From NCBI GenBank assembly GCA_018389105.1, contig JACATO010001662.1, forward strand, positions 1 through 64,000: DNA of 64,000 bases, in the 5' to 3' direction. The first letter of the stretch is position 1. Each line of letters starts with the position of its first letter. The stretch comes from Nautilus pompilius. Lineage: Eukaryota > Mollusca > Cephalopoda > Nautilida > Nautilidae. Positions 47,421-60,550 of the stretch are shown here, piece after piece. Made by a program: the position numbers and the translations under genes. Under the pieces are notes generated by a model. The model made no database searches. It was not told where the DNA came from and saw nothing but the letters and a program-made list of their open reading frames with translations.

Positions 47421-49575
47421 CTTAAACATACCCGATATTATTTCGATTTAGTTAAAAGAAATCATAAATAGAGTAGTGATGTAATTGGTGGTAAGAAAGG
47501 TGAAGAAGAGCGGAATTCGCCGAACGAGGGCGCGTCACGTGCCACAAAAGGGGGGAGCCTCTTTTCTTTCGCTTCTTCTCGGCTCTAAACGGTGGAATCT
47601 ATCAATTTGTCCTCCAATGCCAACAGAAAATAGTTTGGATGATTTAATCGGCCAACTTAGCCTCCAATTTCCTGATTGGGATAGGAAAATAGAAGCGTGA
47701 AGACCTATGTGTTGTATGCGAAGATTGGAAGTTTTTCAAAATGTTCTCGCTTTGACTGCGCTTCACGGCCCAGAAAGAGATACCTTGGGTCTAGAAGTGG
47801 GGGCCAGCCTGGCGGAATTATGGGCGAATGTTGTTGGTGGAAGGGGTCTAACAGATGGGGACTAATTAAATCATCTCTCAGACGCGCCATGCCGATCTAG
47901 AATTCTTAACCCTCTTGTATCATCAGAAAAATCAAAACAATTTACAAAGATAAAGATGCAGGTGTGGCGACTTCTACGCCATCAGTAATCACTACCTTCT
48001 TTATGATGCTAAAACTACTTTTTCTAGGTATAATTTCCATCTGAAGCTCAACCAAAACTGTTAGTAACTTAAAAAAGGAACTGTAACAATAATGGATGCT
48101 ATAAAAAGTAAACTATATTTATCATTTCAAAATAAGGGTTCACAAACATATAACGTGTCCCCTGGTGTCTTAATTGTGACTCGTCTGTGCCCTGGAGGTA
48201 TTACTTATAAGTTAGAATACATTTTCTATAGCCACATTTTGAACGGTTACTGCTCCACTATTCCAAGTGGTGTTGTTTTTTTCATTATCTTTAAACCATC
48301 AAGAGCTTTTTTAGTCTTTTAAAACTAACAGCTGTTAATCGGAAGCTCCCATTTATATACTACTAAAGCCATTTAACTTGCGGCATACGAAATATAAAGA
48401 ATATCAGTAATTTAGGTTAAACGTTTCTAGGCAGTTGGTTAAAATCATATGGTTAAATATGGTAAGCTTTTGATTGTCGGTAGTTTGACTCGTTATCTAC
48501 ACTTCATCACAAAATTATGTTTTTAATAATTCTGGCTTTGCTTTTCAAAGTTGTCAGATAAAGTCCCCCTTTTCCCGGTTGATTCGAACCTGTGTTACAG
48601 TTGGTTTCTCCTCGGTTCTCTGCCAGAGGAGCGACTTAAGAATAACCTCGATAGTGGGTTCGTCTCAAAAGAAAGACTGCATTTCAAAAAATCCCCAGTT
48701 CTCCCTTTTTTTAAAACCCTTGTTTCTTCTCACCTGTCTTTAATACACGGAACTAGAATCTAGTTCTCAGTGACAACTTTTTAAAATTCATCACCTTGTT
48801 TTTTCCGAATATTGTAGACAGCCCACTTATGGCGATGTTGGTTTACGAGTCTGCACGTTTGAAGTAATTATCTCGTCACTAAGGTTGTAATTAATAAATA
48901 TATGCTGTTTATAAACAGAAAATAACTTTTGAAGCGTGATTTTTTACTTAAGAAATTCAGTTAGATATCATATTAAAGTAATTTTGATCAGTCACGTTTA
49001 CGAATGCTCGGCTAGTCCAGCTCTGCTCATTTCCGTGAAGAACCATGTCGCAGCCATTAACCCAAACAAAGCAGGGCGGCAAGAAAGTTATCGTTAACGA
49101 CGGAAGCCGTCCTTCCCGCACATTTACATGATACCCACAGCTTTTATAGCCCGTGTCACGTGACTGCTGCCTAGAGATGGTCTACTGCTAATTCTTTGTG
49201 CCAAGGATGACTGCAACAAGTGGGGGGATCCCTGGAAGAGGGGTCTCTTCTCCTTACTTTAAAGGATCAGCCTGGCTTTCTAAGGAGAGCTCAATAAGGT
49301 CAGACGAAAGGCTCAGCTCACAGGTGTGGCCGGTGAGACAGGTGTGGTGTTCGCGAAATACAGATTGATGCGCCATTGACGTACTGATAGGTGGGCTTAA
49401 TTGCCTGCCAATTCAAAGCGTGGAAACAGACAGGTAACAAAAGAGAGCGTACGAGCGATATCTGTCAGTTCGGACAGGTACAGGTTAGCGGTGCTACTGA
49501 CTACAGATGATAAAACAACAAAAAGGAGACATGACTCTTTAATAGTCACGACATTCAACCCCCTCTCTATTTCTG

Positions 49576-49608
<33 letters not shown>

Positions 49609-50598
49609 GCCCCCATATTCAAAACCGTTTTTATTATTTTAATAAGCGTTTTCTTTTTTAAAGTAGCAAAGATCTTATCACTGTTGATTGCAAAAGCTCA
49701 CCTGTCAATATGTAGATGCTGGGGTGCTTTTTTCACTGTGCCACAAAAGATGGTGAAGTCTTTATTGGAAATTCCCGTGAGGGAGGCGACGGAGCTTTGA
49801 GCGGACGCTCTCTGGATCCACTGTCAGCGGCGAGACAAAGGAGCGAGAACCTTCGCTCTCTCTCTCTTCCAGCTGCAGGTAGCTCGCGACTTCGCAGGTG
49901 CGACAGAGCAGGCAGCATCATTCCCAGATAGCTGGACTCGTGCCAACTGGTTCCCTCCCAACTTCTCTATTTTATTTTTAAAAAACACAAACCCCATCAA
50001 AGACTTTCCCTCTTCACTTGTAAGATTAAGGCCATATATATATAGGAAACTCTGAAAAACATTGCAGGGACAGAAGAAGATTCTGTTCCGTCTGTCAGGT
50101 TAAATGCTAAAACAAACGGTGATTTCCTCTCGGAAGCTACGTAGCAGGTAAACGAACAACGGGATAACTTCCGGGTCCAGCTGCCCCGTCTTTGCCTCAC
50201 GAACGATTTGTATTTCCACTTCATGCAGCCTCCGCCTCGTATTTCACTGCTTACATTACCAACAATCTATGGCGCTCAGACGAGACGTATATAAATGAAA
50301 TTTGCATATCAAAATAATTACGTAAATCTTATTACGTTTACTCTGATTTTTTATTTTTTTTAACATCGGTAACAAAATAGATTTTTTCCCCAGAAAGAGA
50401 ATAATAAGCAGAGCGTTTTCCTTTGTTTCGCTTTCATCTCTTTTACTCCGCTGACGTAGCGAACGGGCGTGATGTGGCTTGGCCGGCTACATTGTCAGGA
50501 CCTATCTATATGTGAGAAAGACATCACTCAGCCGCTGGAGGCTGATCCGAACGTCGTTAGGTCGGAACAGACGCCAACCCTTCTGTTTTTATTTTCAG
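47421..50598. other. Non-coding upstream of the terminal-exon candidate
   Basis: Contains GTCACGTGAC at 49157-49166, a (TAA)n run at 49576-49607 and a CpG-richer patch at 49780-49930. Frames of 60-86 codons occur on both strands without recognisable motifs. If 50599-50685 is a real terminal exon, upstream exons on the plus strand should lie here or further left; none could be recognised. Confidence 0.35.
49576..49607 (+). repeat. (TAA)n microsatellite
   Basis: About ten TAA units, giving the poly-asparagine stretch in one forward frame. Confidence 0.95.
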
Positions 50599-50685
50599 GT
50601 GGATGAAGAACTCCTCGCGCCCTACCACTGGAACCGCGTGGAGTTCTTCTACAAGACACGCCCGGGTCCGGCTAAGTGTTTCTGA
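50599..50685 (+). CDS. Candidate terminal coding exon of an unidentified gene
   Basis: The boundary at 50598 follows a good acceptor: a T-rich stretch and TTTTCAG. From there 28 sense codons run to TGA (50683-50685), reading VDEELLAPYHWNRV then EFFYKTRPGPAKCF. Most third positions are G or C, unlike neighbouring DNA, as in real coding exons. Fifty-nine bases past the stop, AATAAA (50744-50749) could end a short 3' UTR. I do not recognise the protein. A second frame from the same acceptor is also open to near 50756, and a frame open upstream to an ATG at 50479 allows an unspliced reading, so phase is uncertain. No upstream exon was identified, which keeps confidence moderate. Confidence 0.4.
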   Translation: MDEELLAPYHWNRVEFFYKTRPGPAKCF

Positions 50686-50743
50686 CGCAGGCCCATTGGA
50701 AACACCGCAACTTTTCTGCCCATGGGGACGAAAGACCAAAAAC

Positions 50744-50749
50744 AATAAA
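50744..50749 (+). terminator. Poly(A) signal AATAAA after the exon candidate
   Basis: Canonical hexamer 59 bases after the candidate stop codon, followed by GCC and a TG-containing stretch. In AT-leaning DNA AATAAA is frequent by chance; it gains weight only from its position after the exon candidate. Confidence 0.3.
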
Positions 50750-52049
50750 GGCCTCTAATGTAATGAAAAGGAGAAAATGCAAAGTGCTGCAGAAGCGCAA
50801 GTTAATATGATAAACGAAGGAAAGGCTCTATCTCAGCTGGAGACAGACAATTAGAACAAGAATGTGGTGGTCAATAACGAGTTTGAAGTGTTTGACATAT
50901 AGAAATTCTATCAAATTAGCGGAGGATTTGGCCAGAGTCTCTACGCCATCCAGCGAAAACTTATCACCGGGATTGGAGCCCCAAGCGGTTTAAAGGGACG
51001 GATGTTGGATCTCTAACAGGATCGAAATTAAACAAGAGACAACATAGGGATTGAAGTTATGTACTTAAAAAGAAAATAGTGTTAGAATTAGTGAGACAGA
51101 TTTTAAAAATTTATGTATTTTTGTAGACAGTTTCGTTGTAAATAAGTTTGAAGAATTTTCTTTATTTTGAAATATACGATTATTGTAATAGACAATCTGA
51201 TTTTGTTGTGCTTGCTCCTCTTGTTGTCTTTGTTGTATCCGGCGAACGTGAAATTCCCTTTTCTCGAATCTTTCGCCCTTCCGGGGTTTTGGTTTTACGA
51301 TCTAAACCTGACGCAACAGGTGAGAAAAAAAGGAGGGAATTGTCCGGCTCGCTTTGAATTTGCTCCTTTGTCGTTTGCTGTAATGATATACACCTGTATC
51401 CCAGTCCCCAACACGTTCGTGCCGATGCACATGTGTTAAAACGATACACCTGTTGATATGAAACCTGGAGAGAAATGAAGAATTCGTTAATTACTTTGTC
51501 GAATTAAGAAAGAGGCGAGCAGAATAGCGAGCAACGTTTGATATTCTATACCCCGTCGGACGTCTGCCAACACCATTAAGGTGATTGTATAACGACGGCA
51601 CTGACAGACTCCAGAAGTTGCGCTTGGACCGAGTCGACAGGTAGAGTTAGAGGACTAACAGGTAAAAACTTCAGCTGACGAGTAAAGTGATCAAAGAAGT
51701 CGATTAAAGCAGATTTTCGCTGAAGAATAAAAAGACTAACTACGCTTGAGTGTTTAACGACGCTTTACAATGTGCTTACAATTACTGTTTAAAGCGTAGA
51801 TATCCCGTACAGATGGAAATGCGCTGAAGTTATTCCATAAGTAATTGCCGTCGAACCAGCACAGGTGAGCTGTTTGGAATATCTGAGGCTGTTTTTTTTT
51901 GTTTGTTTGTTTGTTGCTACCAGTAACTCGCGATAGAATTCGCTGGAAACAAAAGAGACTGAGGATGGAGGCCAACCAACATGGCGTCCTTAGATTTCCT
52001 CCCAATTTAGCTGGGAGATAGTTTAAAATGTCGCGGAAGTTGTGAAGTG
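50750..52049. other. Non-coding, nothing recognised
   Basis: Mixed composition. A 90-codon frame at 51167-51439 is leucine-rich at its start but lacks exon signals and known motifs. A (GTTT)n run is near 51901-51914. Confidence 0.38.
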
Positions 52050-52340
52050 TGAGATTTAATTTCTGGCTCGCTGACCCGGAATATATTAAATTGTTTCAAT
52101 TGGCTTGGAAACCATTTGAGAATCCGCGAGCTGCGTTCCAATTAAGAGAGCCAGCGAAACTTCGACACGGCATCCATCAGCCAGGTTAATCACGTGCAGA
52201 CCCCGACATTATCACTGTCATGGTTTGTTTCTGACGCGAATTAATCACGTAATGAATGAGCACGAGCAAACATCTCCTTTTATCTCGCCGCCGCATTAAT
52301 TGGCACTCACGTGTAATCACCGACCAATCTGTATCTATTG
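52050..52340. promoter_or_regulatory. Strongest candidate conserved non-coding element
   Basis: A complex island with many homeodomain and bHLH-type words: ATATTAAATTG, TCCAATTAAGAG, GGTTAATCACGTGCAG, GCGAATTAATCACGTAATGAATG, GCATTAATTGG and CTCACGTGTAATCACC. The motif TTAATCACGT occurs twice, about 50 bp apart. No frame is open. Texture is that of a developmental enhancer; conservation and activity are not shown. Confidence 0.3.
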
Positions 52341-55300
52341 CTGCTGTCAGAACCACTGGAAGTTTTTGCTAGTTTTCCTTCTTCTAAACATCGTAGAAAT
52401 CGCTAAGCGGCATGTTGCTTAGGATCGGATTAGATAGGTAGCGATTAGTGGAGTGAGTCCATCTCAGGCGCCTGGACTCGGCGGCGAAACCACAATAATC
52501 GTAATTTTAAAATGAGATTTTAAAGGGGACCCAATTTTTTTTTTAACTTCCTGATTAGAGAGCTCTCGGAGAGTCTCTTAGTCTACTTTTCCAAACCCGG
52601 CCGCTAGGTAAGTAATTTAAAATCACTCAAGGCGAGGTTTTATTTTTTGCAATACAGGGAGATTCTGACATCTAATTCCAAATTCTTCAGTTGTGAACAT
52701 CTTCTAAGGTTACGGTGAAGGACACAAAACGAAAACAAAGTTTAAAACATTGTAATAAAAGGTGATGAACCGTAAGGAGATGTGGTGTAACTGAAAACGA
52801 CTGTTCTCTGGGGCGATAACTCAGTCTCGGGCGTTTTTCAAAGTTGCTGACACAGCTGACAAAGGAACAGAAAGGCAGAACCAAAGAACATTTTCTTGCT
52901 TAAACATTAATTTTAAATACTAGTTTTACGTAGAATCTACATGACATTAAATATGAAAGTAAATTCCAGGTAGTCTTTGGGTTCTTTAATGTAGTCATTA
53001 AAAGTAACGTGAAGATAAACTTTCCTCCAGAAGCTAGGATCAACTTTTGTCGTTAATGTCATGTAAAGTCCACCTCGCCACCACATTTAATACAAGGGTG
53101 GACCTTACTTTATATTTCCCGCTATATTCCGTGATTGTCGTACTTATTTCTGTAATGCGCTCGTCACAATCCGATAGTGAAATATTCGGCCACGATTCTT
53201 TTAATCTGCATTCTGTCTCTCTCTCAAAATAAGATGAGGCCGAGCGGTAACGGCGAATAGTCGCTGGTCAGCAGTGCCAGAACTGCTATTAATTCCAATA
53301 ATGAACTGAAGGTGGCGCTCGTGCGCTTCACCTCTTTTAGTGAAACAGAAAATCGTGGCTGTTGATTCATTTCGTTAGTGTAAAGATTGCAATTTGAAGT
53401 AGTTTTTATTTTTTTTTTTAAATCAGCCAATAAACAGAAAGCTATTTTAGTTCAGAGGAAAACTAACTTGTAAGGATTGTACATTTTCCGCATCATCTGT
53501 TGAAATCGGAAGGAAAAAAAAGAGATGGAAATGGTAAATATGTGGAAGAAAAAATTAGTTTGAGGTGAACTTTCAAAATTGCAATAGGATAAAAGTTCAT
53601 TGAACGTGTGGGAAAAGAAAGAAAAACTAGATTTTTTGTATGGAAGCGAGTGAGGGAGAAAATGTTTGATTTAATAAAGCCTATAAAAATTCAGTTAAAA
53701 TCTGAATACTTTGGGTAAATGTTCAAACTTTGTGGATTTATATTTTATTATTAAGATTGAATAACAACAAATGTAACCACTGTTTTAAGTTGGTTTCTCA
53801 GCCTTGTTACCAAGCAGGGAAAAAAATCTACTTTTATTTGTTCTTCGCTAGCGGGATCTACAAACGAAAACAACGGAAGATTATACTTCCGTGTGTTAGA
53901 TTGTGTTTTGTCCAATGAATTAGCAACAAACGCAAAAATCGCTATTATATGTGATTTTAGTTTGAAATTACTCGAACGGATCTTTGAAGAATGCGTTATT
54001 GGGTAAATCCAAGAACTTCCTTTGCGAAGAGAGAATCAAGTGAAGTACGTGTAAGTCAGTAAAACAACAAAAATGTCCGTTCAAAAATAAGGTGCATTTA
54101 TTGGGAGAGGTGGAATATCTACTTCTTTACTGTTTTTAAATGATGTTATATATATATTTTAATTCGTCTGCTTTAGTTAAGAGAGCAGAGTTATACTTCC
54201 GCGTCTTTCTCACAGACATCAGTCGCAAACTCGCGGTATCGTCATAGGTAGCAGCAGGGTGATCCGGCCCTGTAAGAACATGTAGAACAAACTGTATGAT
54301 CATACTGGTAGATATCGAGTTATTTTATAAATAAATACCTTAGAGGTTTGTTTCCCTTATCTTGGAAATATTGATCAGTAGCAAAACGAGCTTTTGCATT
54401 TTACGGTTCCTAAGGCATTTCTGATGTATCCCGCAGTTTCAAGACCGGCCATTGCGGAGACAAGGTACCTCTCTACACTGGTTCGTCGCCTTTCAAACTC
54501 CACTTTGGTAGAATTCTGAGATAAACTCTGCAGACTGCTTCCCCCATGACACCAAATTCAGCTCAGCCTGGGATATTTACCTAAGCAAAAAAACAAACAA
54601 CACAAAAGTGAATATAATTTTACAATTTTAATGTTACAAATCTTAAATCAAATGCGAAAACTATTTTCTGTTGTTTTTTTTTAGCTTTGAGATTATTTCT
54701 TCAGATTTCGCGATATCCAAGCCCCGAATCTTCGTAAGATGTCAACGGAATTCTGCGGTCTGCGCCGTTGTAAACCGTGTTGGAAATAATTGGATACATA
54801 TTTCCGTAACCGTTCAGTTGCCGTCGTCCTACGTTTTCAGGCTATTTAAAAATGGCGTCAGAAAGAGTGTTGGGTGGGTTAGAGAACCTAATCGTTGGGG
54901 TCTTCATAGCGGACCGACCCCCCCCCCCACTAATCACGCGTCTTTGAGAAGTATCGAAAGTTCGCGTTTCCTGGAATTGTTTTAGTTGTGGAATGAATTA
55001 ACATACAAAACGTATGCGAAGTAAACTGCCGGCACCCGAGAGTGCGGAGCCGGATCTCGCAGCAGCCAGACTCAGTATCGATGCCCGATGGATGGAGTAA
55101 CTCCCAGATCTGACGGTTTATCGAAAGAACCGTCGTCAGGCTGGCTGGTGGCAAGAACCGAAACAGCTCTTCTGCTTACGTCGGCTTTGTTTCCAGACTC
55201 GCTCGAGGCGCAGGAAATCTTTTCTGGCAGTAAAACAGCAAATATTGACAACGGTTCTCACCAGATGATTCCCAGAGAATTTCCCCATTGTGCCCGACGG

Positions 55301-58300
55301 TGATTCCGCACCGACGACCGAAGATTGGCTAACCCCGCGCCATCCGGCCCTCCTAATCAATCGCGAGCTTAGTAACCTTCTGGTGATTGTACTACAGTTG
55401 TCTTATCAACAAAAAGGTGCTAATTGTGTAAACCGCCTGTATTTAGTAACAAACCACCGTCAGCGAATTGTGAGGAAAGTAGGGGGGTGCGCGCGAGTTC
55501 CCTATTCTATCACCTTTTACTCTAACAGAGCTTCCATCTCATTCTGAAACTTTTTCATGCATATTCACAATTATCATAAACTTTCATTCGTTTGTATACC
55601 AAAAATAAAAATACTTCAAAGCATCTGTTATAGCAGACTCGAACATACCTGTAAAGGAGTTTCTGTTATTTCCCCCCTTTTTTTTAAAGGTAAAATGTTA
55701 TTTTATTTTGGAAAACAGGCGAATTTCCCTTCTTCTTCGGCTCTAGTTGTCCGTTCTTTCTCCTGGTGGCGCCACTAGCACGAGACAGCGATCTGTGTAT
55801 AACTTTCCAGAAAATGTCTTGCAAATTCTACCTTTCAACGTCAGTAAATGTCACATAGATCTATTGAAAGAAAAGATTGGAGTTATTTCTGAGAATCAGT
55901 ACCGGTGTGCCTACCATTAGAACAGAAGTCATCTTCAGCTCGGTACACATCTGCTACCTTTTAGCTTCCATATTCAATCTCAAGTAAATATTATGTTAGT
56001 CCTTCATGGCGGTTATCAAAGACGAAATGGGATGATTTGATTCTTCAAATAGGTGTGCAGCCATTGTTTACGGTGTATGGTCCGGAACGATGTTCTTTGT
56101 TTACGCTAGTTAAAAGAATCCATTCAGCTACGCTCTGGCAACCACGAAGATAAGTAATACCTGCCTTTTGAAAAAGAAAGGTGATAGCGTTTTTTTTTTT
56201 TTGTTTTGTTTCTTCTGGAGCAGCTATTTACTGATAACTTTATATAAAAGCGAAAAAAAGCTTCGGGAGGAAAGATATTAACGAAGCTGTGTACCTTAAG
56301 TGTTAATTAACTAAATGTCACGTTTGATAAATTTAACATAAATAAAGAAGAATTCCAATGCACACTGACACAAGAATGTCAGACCAATAATGCCCACGTA
56401 GTTTCTGATAAAGCGGAGACGTGTCTGACATTTGACATGGATTTGAATATTCTCTGATAGAGCGAGACACGAGATAAATGTCATTCAGAGCAGTTTTGAT
56501 TTGTTTTATTTAGCTTTTGAAAGCGATTTATCCATAACTGAGGTAGCGTATTTAGGCCTTGGAATGTTAAAAGAGCAAGAACGCGAAAGCGTGAAGATAG
56601 AACGACGCCTTGTAGGATGCCCACAACCAATCCAACGTTGGTTTGCGAAAACGATGGCCGACCCGAAATAAACAGGTCAGGTTTTAACTTCCATTTATTA
56701 TTAAAATATGAAACGAAGCGCTGGACTGGCACCAGCATCCGATCTACCTGATGGTGAGTGTGCCCAGTCGTATACAACGGTGGGAGTGGCATACTTATAA
56801 CAGGCGAGAAGCTAAGAGAAAAACAAAAAGTATTAATTAGTATCTAACAAAAGGAATTTAACTTTCCACATCGAGTAAGTAAATAAATACCGCAATCACT
56901 TAAAGTTGCAAAGTTTCCGCGGTCATTATTACATTCTCACATATTTGTAATGGGACTATGAATAAAGAATACGCCTTTTGAATAATGAAACATACAACTG
57001 GCGAAGCTCATATGGTCCGTGAATATATAAAAAAAGAGTTTACCTGACTTCCTTTGAAGGCAACATTTCGTGTCACGAACTTATAGGCTCTACTCTCGAG
57101 AATAATTACAAAAGGTACAGTAATCTGGCCGTTATGGTTAGTAAATATTACTACATTTGTGTATAGTACAAACACAATGATTTTCATAGATTTGGGTTCT
57201 TCTCAGTGCGTTCAAATAAACGACAAAAGTCAGAAATTTCCAGTTCAAAAACAAATGTCAGGTTATGCAGCTGACTTCTTTCAGCGGCAGTAGGCGCTGA
57301 CAGGAAGACACACCTTGGCAGGTAAGCAGGGAGGAAATGGAAGAATGCGGACTTTTGAAGAAAATGCAGCCGGTAGCAATCGAAATATTGATAAAAAAAA
57401 GGGACCCCCCACATAAAATGGGATTATCGTGCACAAGCTACGGTTGGGTGAATAACAGAGAAAAGGTGTGTTTGCGGTGTCGGTCGGTAGGACTGCTCCC
57501 CCCTCCCATACAGACCGGAAGCACCGCTTGATCTACAAACAGTCTGTTCGTCATGGCGAGGAATGACATCAAAGGCAGTCGTAGCGAACTTTCTTGTTTA
57601 CACCGACAGATCAGAGAAGTGCCAACGCGATCTGAGTAACTAACGACGTAAAACGAGACGATACAGTGGCATCATTTCTACACCAGCCGGGTGTTCGAGC
57701 GGAGGGTTTCTCACACCCATCAGAGCCGGGATAGATGGCGGGCGTGTCGTCGTGGAGAATGGCGTCCGGTCTCGACTCGTCTGTGCCCCGAAGACTCTCT
57801 CTCTCTCTCTCCTCGAGCAGATCAGCTTTATCTGTTAAACTGGCTCTAGTGAATCCCGCTCACGTGTAGTCGACACACACACACACAAAATAAAACAAAC
57901 AACAACAATAGAGATGCCCATATGTCTCGGTTAAGAGCCGGAACATTTAAACTGTCATTTATATGGCTCTTGTCTGTTTGAATACTGTGCCGTATCTCAG
58001 CAACAACTGAGCTCAGTCGTTTAGACAGAATCCTTTCTGGAACGTGCTGGCAACTCCACTGCCATAAATCACCGTTTGCAATATATTCGAATCCGCTTTG
58101 TAACTTGCAATTTGATTAGGTGTATTTCTGGAGCGTCGCTGTGCATGAACCGCTTTGGTTGGCTGGAATCAAGCAATTCGCTTTTCCCTCGTTCTTCGCC
58201 TGTATTTGCTCTCTCCCCCCCATATTAATCATCCCGTTTACAAATCTAATGACTGATACACAAAACAGATGCGCTCTTTCCTCTTGAAGATTGCACAAAC

Positions 58301-58380
58301 ACGAGATCCATACGTAATAAACGAGATGTTTGTGACTCAGCCGACGTGAAGTAGAAATTAATAGTCGGTATAACAATGTG
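52341..58380. other. Long non-coding stretch, nothing firmly recognised
   Basis: AT-rich with several CpG-richer patches (54700-55380, 57480-57830). CTCF-like cores are at 53310-53319 and 55763-55778, a (CT)n run near 57796-57812 and a (CA)n run near 57874-57887. Frames at 54671-54985, 55088-55547 and 56481-56792 (up to 104 codons) have no recognised motif and overlap opposite-strand frames. No tRNA, transposase or exon could be supported. Confidence 0.35.
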
Positions 58381-58720
58381 GCGTGGAATTTATCTCCAGG
58401 GCATCGGGAGGGTTTGTTATCTATTTGAGGCTACCATTAATTACACTCAATTGGCGCACGGTTATCAAACAGCAATTAACCAGATATGATATAAACGATC
58501 TAGAGGCGCTCTGAACAGTCTGTTTGATTATGAGTGCTACTGGAGCTAATTGATCATATTTTACATTGCAAGACACGTGTTTGGACTGTCGCTGTTCTGA
58601 AGCAGATAACAACGGGACTATTGTGGAAAACGTCACATTATTACGCGTGAAATAACGACGTCACCAGATCCGAGACACATTACCTTAATCGAAACCATTA
58701 AACGAGTTGGAATGCGGGGG
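58381..58720. promoter_or_regulatory. Candidate conserved non-coding element
   Basis: Complex island with CCATTAATTACACTCAATTGG, ACAGCAATTAACC, GAGCTAATTGATC, ACACGTGTTT, a CRE-like GACGTCAC and CCTTAATCG. It has no open frame and contrasts with adjacent DNA. Enhancer reading is inference from texture. Confidence 0.26.
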
Positions 58721-58937
58721 CTGCTGAGTCTCGCCTCGTGTGGCGCTTGTCGGTGATGCTGGAACTAATCATAACCGAGCTTTTTATTTAAACAAAACTA
58801 CTTACATCACCATCAAGATTTTTTCTAATGCATTCTGTGGAAATTAAGGCAGCAAAGAGACCTGATTGATGCACTCCTAACTAAAATATCTTCTGATCAT
58901 CTGTCTTTAACGTTAATGAGATTCCAGTAGATTTAGA

Positions 58938-59000
58938 CGATTCCCTGTTAAGAAAATTACAAAGAATACGTTATAGTTGTGCACAGTGCGTGCCGTGTGG
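58938..59000 (+). repeat. Dispersed repeat family 'CATAGTTGTGCA', copy 5
   Basis: TTCCCTGTTAAGAAAATTAC, AAAGAAT and TACGTTATAGTTGTGCA (58967-58983) in the family order. The part upstream of TTCCCTG is too diverged to align. An AT-rich stretch 100-170 bases further right may be the tail. Confidence 0.6.
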
Positions 59001-60550
59001 CATTCGTCCCGGTTCTAACTGGTTACTCTCACTTCAAAGAGCTAGAAAACTGAAGACAGTGATCTCAGAGGTATAAATAAGATAATATATGATTGATTTT
59101 TGAAATAACTAATTTTTAATTTATTATTATTAAGTACAGCTTTGAAAACTTAGTAATAACTAGCAGTAATATATTTATATATATATATTTTTAAGTTTGT
59201 CGAGTCCATTGTGTCTTTAACGGGAGTATATTATACAATCAGCACTGAACTTAAATGTCGCGTCCTCTTTTCTGATTAACCCATCCCGTTCGCAGATCTA
59301 TGGCACTGGAGCGTGGGTCCCGGTCGAAGTGTTTTCGAGTTGCCACAGTCGTTGAATGAAATTTTACCATTTACTGCGGATTAAAAAAAAAAACGAACTT
59401 AATTAAAGCTCAAACGAAAATTCACCGAAACTTATTCGATATTTAATTTGCGGTACATTGATTGCAGGTTACCGAACATATGCCTCGCTAACTTATTACG
59501 CTGAATTATTTGAATAGAGATTTTAAAAATAAGGAATGGTCCCTGAGCACGGTAACTTAAATATAGATGAATGCAGTATGCGGACACCTAAAATACACGA
59601 AAGTAAGACAACCAAAAGTTTGCACATCAAGATGCGATCCATCAACGAGCTTCCTGAGCTTGTTAATGTGAGATGTGGCAAAAAAAAATTACTTGTCATT
59701 AACCTGCGAATGATATGAGATGAGCAACCCGAAACCAACTGCATATATATGACAACCAAGCGTCACGACGACGTATCGAAGCCACCAAATCGTCTTCCGT
59801 CATCTGTGATCGACCACCAACGGCGAAATTAGTGAAAAACCAGCCGGTAAGCTAGACTTATAAATAGGTGGCGGCGAGTTCTTGTCACAGATAACATCGC
59901 GATTTAATGTCTAAACAAAAGGGTTTTTTAGTGTGGCGATGTAGGAATGAATGACAGATGCACTGCTGCATAATGGAGACCAGCCACAAGAGAGGGAGCC
60001 TGGTAGTGTGGAGAAGCATCTCGGTGTATGGCCTGAATGTTCGTAGCATTTTGCTATTAGGCTGCATTCCGAATTTTGGCCTCAATCAATCGTGTGAAAT
60101 TTATGTTTTTGTTCATTACATATACAGTGAGCCGATTAAATCAGCCATCGGTATCAGTCACAGTCTAATCGATTATACTTCAGGACAATATTGCAATCCA
60201 ATTAACACGGTTTTCAAATTGCTCCATGTATCCAACCAAACTGATTGAATAGAATAACAATTCAGCTGGTACAGAAGAAAGCCGTTTTAAATAAATAATT
60301 ATTAAAATGGAGAGTACAACCGATATGAAATGCAAAATTTCGTATTTAATTTCTTTCCAACACGCGTTCTAGAGTATTTACAGGTTTCCTTTTGTGTCAT
60401 GTACAGAATGAATTCATGAAAGAATTATACACCTATCGTCCATTTTACTTTACCTTTTCTTACAGGTGCGCTGAAATCTTTAAAAAAATAAACACGTAAT
60501 TTACTCGATAACTAAAACTCATCAGAACATTTTAATGAGTAAAGGTTTTG
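59001..60550. other. Non-coding between two repeat copies
   Basis: AT-rich at 59080-59180 with TATATA runs. The paired-homeodomain P2 site TAATCGATTA lies at 60166-60175. Two frames at 59536-59759 and one at 59958-60248 (96 codons) lack known motifs. Confidence 0.38.
60166..60175. promoter_or_regulatory. Palindromic homeodomain dimer site TAATCGATTA
   Basis: Exact TAAT-NN-ATTA arrangement (P2 site), the preferred dimer target of paired-class homeodomains. It sits among other ATTA words (CCGATTAAATC, CCAATTAACACG). Function is inferred only. Confidence 0.3.

Noticed and set aside
48560..48650. Minus-strand GGTTCGAATCA, like a tRNA B-box, with TGGCAGAGAACC upstream
   Set aside because: The A-box is poor, no acceptor stem closes and no repeat body or tail is visible.
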